From NCBI GenBank assembly GCA_036417435.1, contig CM070916.1, forward strand, positions 22,700,052 to 22,764,051: a stretch of 64,000 nucleotides of DNA. Direction: 5' to 3'. Below, one piece after another: positions 59,291-64,000 of this stretch. Below the pieces are notes generated by a model. It was not told the origin of the DNA and searched no databases. It saw nothing but the letters and a program-made list of their open reading frames with translations. Origin of the DNA: Inia geoffrensis (taxonomy: Eukaryota > Chordata > Mammalia > Artiodactyla > Iniidae). Made by a program: the position numbers and the translations under genes. Within the stretch, counting starts at the first letter, position 1. Each line of letters begins with the position of its first letter.

Positions 59291-60259
59291 GAGTACAAAA
59301 TCTCATTTTCTTTCTGAAAAAGTGTATTATACATTCAACTTACATGGCAGCCATATGTGAGCCTGATAAGGCTAATCAAAAACTGTAATATTTGTTGTGA
59401 TTCACAGAAGAATGACTAATCATTCTAGGATGATTTTAGCAGTACCACTGGTAAAATTTGAAATTTCTAAAGCTAAAAAGTATAAGAATTGAGGGCACAA
59501 CTGGTGGTGTCTTGTCTTCTAAAGGTCAGGCTTTTGTAAAAGAAAGGTAGACATGGAAAATGGCTACTCTCTATTAAAATGAATCGCTCTTGCTAGTTAG
59601 CGGAGTAGATAGGGTACCACATTCACAATCTATTTCAACGAAGTATATGAACGAAGTCTCTCATGACTCCATTTTAACAAAATGGATTTGTGGTTTCTTG
59701 AACAGTTATATCAAGAGGCCATTGATTTATATAAGTCATGTCTGTTTACAAGTAGTATCTGGTTGTTGAAATGTTACTCTTGGTCTTATACCAGTTAATG
59801 ATAAAAGAAATGTTATAGACCAGGAAGGTGTTCTTACCAGACAAGCTAAATTCCATATTCTAGAAAGTCCTAGCTAGCTGGAAACATGGTTGGGGGAAGT
59901 ATAAAATAATTATAAAATGCTATTCTTAAGTTTCCTAAATTGCACCCCTCCTTAAAGCCGATTATACAAATACAGGATGTTGGACACTTGGCAAAAAGGA
60001 ACTTAAATTTGGGGATGGAGAGAGGACGGGGACACACACAACATTTACAGTTGCTACTAAACTGACTATGAGGGAATAGGATGTGATTTGTACAATTCAG
60101 GCCCTGGTGGAGAGTCATACTCTATGGCCCAAAAGTAGAAAATCATACTCGCTTCCCCATTATGAAGCTTCACTAAAAGCCTGGATAAAAATGAAACACA
60201 TCATTTTCTTAGACATCGAAGCACACGCCAGATCTTCCAGAGGAGAAAGTGACAAGTTT
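59291..60259. other. Unique intronic sequence
   Basis: No repeat family was recognised. An 82-codon minus-strand frame at 59870-60118 has no known domain. Confidence 0.45.
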
Positions 60260-60770
60260 CCCTGACACTGGGACTAGGGCTTGATGTTTACAACTCAACA
60301 GAGTCAACATGCTCAGAATAAGAAAACAATGACGAGACAAAGCCACGTGAGACCTGTGATGCAGCAGGATAGCCACGAGGACACTCTACAGCCACAAAAG
60401 TAACTAAACATCCCCCTCTTTTGATCAGCAAGAGTGACTACTGTTTCTTCATGAAAGAAAACTACCCCCATCTTAATCTTCCGGACACCCAAGTAAGTTA
60501 TGAAGATGCTCGACTCCTGAATTGCCCTGCCTCCTTAAACCCTTGTAATCACCCAGCACAAAGCCAAATCCTACAAAAAGCCCCTTTCAACTGCCTCTAA
60601 CCAAGGCACCCACAGATCCTGAGCTGTGCGATCTCCCTTGCTGCAGAAAATAAGACCTAGTTTGTTTGACTATCGTCCTGTTTCTGGTGGTTCCTGGCTG
60701 GTGGACTTCAACCCAAGACAATCCTGTTATTACTAATCTGCCCAACATCAGCCCGTGGGTCCCTTTTATG
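60260..60770 (+). mobile_element. Candidate ERV1-like LTR
   Basis: ccttgtaatcacccagcaca, a weak TATA-like ctacaaaaagcccc, gatcctgagctgtgcgatct, then cccttgctgcagaaaataag, look like a class I LTR around U3-R. Borders and target duplication were not found. The alternative is unique sequence. Confidence 0.36.
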
Positions 60771-61021
60771 GTTTTGGATCACCATAACCATGCTGCCCAA
60801 GCAGCAAAAGGGGTTAGTTCATGAGAAACAAGAATCCCAGATTGAGATTACTGTCAATGAGTGACTATGGCCACCAGCCATCTAATGATGTGACTCCCTA
60901 AGGCATCTCCTACACACTCCTTCGCCTCCCTGAACACACACAGCAGGATGGTGGTAGAACCAGTGGCTATGGGTGCTGCAGCTAGCAGTGGTGCAGTGCA
61001 GCTTGGTTTCGTTCTTAGAGT

Positions 61022-61160
61022 TCCCCTTAGTCCACAAAAACACAGAATATTCACCATAACCTAAGAAATACCATTTCAGATAGGTTTCTTTGATTTTCCA
61101 TTAGTTCATGAAAAGAAACAAAATGTTCACCATGACCTAAGAAGTATCATTTTAGATAGA
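61022..61160. repeat. Diverged two-copy tandem duplication, period about 76
   Basis: ttcaccataacctaagaaat at 61050 recurs as ttcaccatgacctaagaagt at 61126. The flanking words (ccttagtccac/cattagttcat; atttcagatag/attttagatag) also pair. Confidence 0.82.
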
Positions 61161-61324
61161 AACATATTTCCCAAGTTTAAAAACAATCACCTGTGACTTT
61201 TAAAAAACTAGTTATTATAAAACACCTTCTGATTTATAGATATCCAAAACTAAAATGTCACCCTTAAAGGTCAAGTTCAGCTACAATCAAGACACTAAAT
61301 AAAAAACTGTAATAACAGCAACAC

Positions 61325-61545
61325 ATTTTTTGAGCACTCACTATGTACCTAGATTTGTGCTATCTTACATACATGTATTATTGCATTTCATCTATGCAAC
61401 ATGCCTTTGAGCACGAACATCCCCATTTTACAGATAAGAAAATGGAGGTTCGAAGAGGACAACTGATTAACCTCAGTCACAGAGTCACAGGTGCCAGGAC
61501 CGGGTTGTGAACCCAAATGTCCATAATTCCAAACTCCAAGGTCAC
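61325..61545 (+). mobile_element. MIR SINE
   Basis: tttgagcactcactatgtac, atccccattttacagataag, aaaatggaggttcgaagagg and cgggttgtgaacccaaatgt follow MIR from head to tail. Confidence 0.77.
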
Positions 61546-62741
61546 CAAGTAGATTGTTTCTCTTGGGTATCAGTATAAAACAACACTGCCCTTGAAGCCA
61601 ATATAAGACAGGATTATAATGAAAGCAGTTTAAAAAAACAAAAAAGAACTATAGCGCACTACTTAAAGTGTCCTATAGTATTAGAATTTAACTTTGCCAC
61701 ATCAAGTTTATTTTTATTATACTATTTACAGCCAAAGCTACCAAGAAAAAGTTATCTTTCACACACTACTCTCTGTATCAAGCAACATCCACATTTTAAA
61801 AACTAGTTGGTATATAAAATCTGAAGGTAGCCCTGGATTTTTATAAGCTTCTCCTTTCTGAATTAGCTTCTTTAAAAAAAAGGAAATAATGCATGTGTGA
61901 ACAATGCCTGTGTGAAGAGAATTTCAATGGGAAAGCATTATCCCTTCTCCCCAATAAAAAAAATAAAAATAAAAGGACCTTTTAAAAGACATTTTCACTA
62001 ACAGTTCTTTTCTGGATGAAATAAACAAGAGCAAAGGGCACCTTGACTACTACCTAGGAAATAAAATAAGAACACAGAGAAATCTGTAATTCTAATCACA
62101 TTTACACCTTCTCTCCTTTTTTTACATTTCTCATCCAAACATCCTTAGGAGCTCAATAGGCTTAAAAGAATTGGAGCAGGGTAGAGAACAAAGGTGAGGG
62201 GAATCTGAGAAACAGCTTAAATGGCTGTTCTCACCATTTTAGTAATTTCGAATTGGGTAACATAGTTTTCAGAAGATGTAAAAGTCACAAATACAGAATG
62301 AAACTGTAAAAAGTTATTCTACCTGCTTATATTTTAAAAGTGGCATTTTGGCCAGGCATCTCGGGAATTAACTACTTGTGGACAAGAAAAGCAAGAAAGC
62401 ACTAAAAAAATTAACTTTCAAGGAAAACAAATATCAAATTTAAATGTATTAGCTTTAGTCAATGAAAGCCTATGTGCTAAATACATACACCTGCTAAAAA
62501 GAATATTAATATTTGTATTCTTATGTGAGAATGACTACTTAGATATTAACTATGTTCTCTCTTGAGATTGAGGATAATTTTAGAAAATAAGATTCAACTA
62601 CTATACTCAATCAAGCTAAATATTATAGATCACATATAAATACAAAAATAAAGAAAAGCATTTATGAACCATGTGGTACGTGTGGTTTACTCAAATGGGG
62701 AATGAAAGTTTTTTTAGTGGAAAGAAAAGAGATGTCAATGT
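61546..62741. other. Unique AT-rich sequence
   Basis: No repeat family was recognised. Short A runs occur at 61871 and 61957. Confidence 0.48.
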
Positions 62742-63165
62742 TAACAGAAACAGTTTAATATTCATTTAATTATTCAAATAAAAAATGACCAACAATAGAG
62801 GAATGATAAAAATTCAGAATTATATCAAATTCAGATGTGAGTGCCTGTTAAAAGAAACAGTTTAATATTCATTTAATTATTCAAATAAAAAATGACCAAC
62901 AATAGAGGAATGATAAAAATTCAGAATTACATCAAATTCAGGTGTGAGTGCCTGTTAAAAGAAACAGTTTAATATTCATTTAATTATTCAAATAAAAAAT
63001 GACCAATAGAGGAATGATAAAAATTCAGAATTATATCAAAGTCAGATGTGCCTGTTAAAAGAAACAGTTTAATATTCATTTAATTATTCAAATTAAAAAA
63101 TGACCAACAATAGAGAAACAATAAAAATTCAGAATTATATCAAATTCAGGTGTAAGTGCCTGTTA
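62742..63165. repeat. Minisatellite, four copies of about 107 bp
   Basis: The word agaaacagtttaatattcat starts each unit at 62746, 62853, 62960 and 63060, giving periods of 107, 107 and 100. The third unit lacks about 3 bp (accaatag for accaacaatag) and 4 bp (gtgcctg for gtgagtgcctg). Units end with tcagatgtgagtgcctgtta or variants. The copies differ at only a few sites, so the array is recent. Confidence 0.97.
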
Positions 63166-63914
63166 TTGGGTGATTCTGATTCAGAATAATACTTTCACGT
63201 GACTTTTTCTTAATGCAAATATCAAAAGAATTCAGCACTTCTTTTCACCAGCACCACTGATGTCCCTAAGAGTGCAGCCCTGCATGGCCCCTTAAGTAGG
63301 TGCTGCTAGGCTTCCTCCATCACCCTTAAGCCACAGATAAAGAAAGGTACTAGCAATGGGGAAACAATCCAGAATGCCTTAGAAAAGAAGATGCCTGCCA
63401 TCCAGGTTCTTTTTTGTGTGCCATGTATATCAAACACTAAGTGCAATCATTTCCTTCTCTGTAGGACAGAGTTTCAGTTTCAGTAAAATGTTATGCCAGT
63501 GACTGATAACGCTGCAAAGTTCCTCTTCAAAAGAGATGAAACACACACAAGGTTCTAGAAATGTAATACCTTCTAGTCACTGTATTACGTTTAGCAGGTA
63601 CCAGATATATTGAGATATGAGATGGGTGGTGAAATCAAGGCCTTACTGTCAACATTTACTGAACATATCAGCCAAAATTATGGGATCTGGGGGGCAAAAT
63701 CTATGGTTCAGGTGAGGATTTCACAGCTCAATGCCCTCACCAAGTCCCCTGCCCCAACACACACACTCACTTTAGTTGCATTAGCTACTGACAAGTGAGG
63801 GCTTTTTTTTTTTTAATGAAACGAATGCACCGAAATAAGAACAGGTTTACAAGGGGGTGGTATCGTTTGAGAACAGAACTGCCCTCAGCTGAGAATATCC
63901 AACTATGTTGTTTC
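63166..63914. other. Unique intronic sequence
   Basis: Nothing recognised beyond a T run at 63806-63815. Confidence 0.45.
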
Positions 63915-63965
63915 AAGTAGTATGGAAAAAGTGCCTAGTACCGAATAGGTGTTCAAATAAATATT
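63915..63965 (+). mobile_element. L2 LINE 3' terminus
   Basis: gtgcctagtaccgaataggt, then gttcaaataaatatttgtg, matches the L2 end. Confidence 0.55.
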
Positions 63966-64000
63966 TGTGTGTTTGTTTTAAGACTAGTCTTGTAAACTAA

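Larger units (their letters stand above)
22897..64000 (-). other. GPC5: GPC5 intron upstream of the exon (incomplete)
   Basis: No upstream exon, CpG-rich promoter or signal-peptide exon was found up to the window end, so at least 41 kb of this intron is included. It holds most of the SINE copies, the old and young L1s and the ERV remnants. Confidence 0.72.

Noticed and set aside
62742..63165. CRISPR-like regular repeats
   Set aside because: Units are contiguous with no unique spacers, in a mammalian genome. It is a minisatellite.

Overview
The window is vertebrate nuclear DNA from a cetacean or a very close relative. The clearest marker is a tRNA-Glu-derived CHR-type SINE, present in ten recognisable copies plus one older relative. 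It is mixed with L1, L2, MIR, MaLR/ERVL LTRs and Tigger/MER5 DNA transposons, which is the usual placental mix. No BovB-type LINE was recognised, which argues against a ruminant.

Only one protein-coding exon could be identified: a 162-bp exon at 22735-22896 on the minus strand. It encodes part of the N-terminal cysteine-rich domain of a glypican and matches GPC5 best, probably its second coding exon. It has AG and GT splice borders and phase 1 at both ends. Everything else reads as intron: the downstream intron lies at 1-22734 and the upstream intron at 22897-64000. The gene runs right to left.

Layout. 1-2.9 kb holds the 3' part of a young L1 on the plus strand. 3-22.7 kb holds MaLR LTRs, two full CHR SINEs, old L1/L2/MIR fragments, one L1 copy with a 5' inversion, and AT-rich unique DNA. 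23.1-27.9 kb is an old broken L1 with a CHR SINE inside its ORF2, followed by another L1 3' end. 28.8-32 kb is a young L1 on the minus strand with a perfect 13-bp target duplication, lying beside L2. 32.7-37 kb holds more L1, L2 and LTR fragments. 39-55 kb is a CHR-rich stretch (eight copies, four in each orientation). It also holds an ERVL LTR, a retroviral gag remnant and a SINE split by a poly(A)-tailed insert carrying Tigger sequence. 57-64 kb holds LTR-like sequence, L2, MER5-like, MIR and a four-copy, roughly 107-bp minisatellite.

No operon, CRISPR array, functional RNA gene or new multi-gene system is visible. The most interesting points are structural. The two young L1 copies lie in inverted orientation on either side of the GPC5 exon. 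The split SINE shows retroposition of a transcript whose poly(A) signal comes from a Tigger element. Several L1 insertions keep textbook marks of their mechanism (twin priming, short 3' transductions, target duplications). Family names for old repeats come from recalled consensus sequences and have not been tested by a database search.
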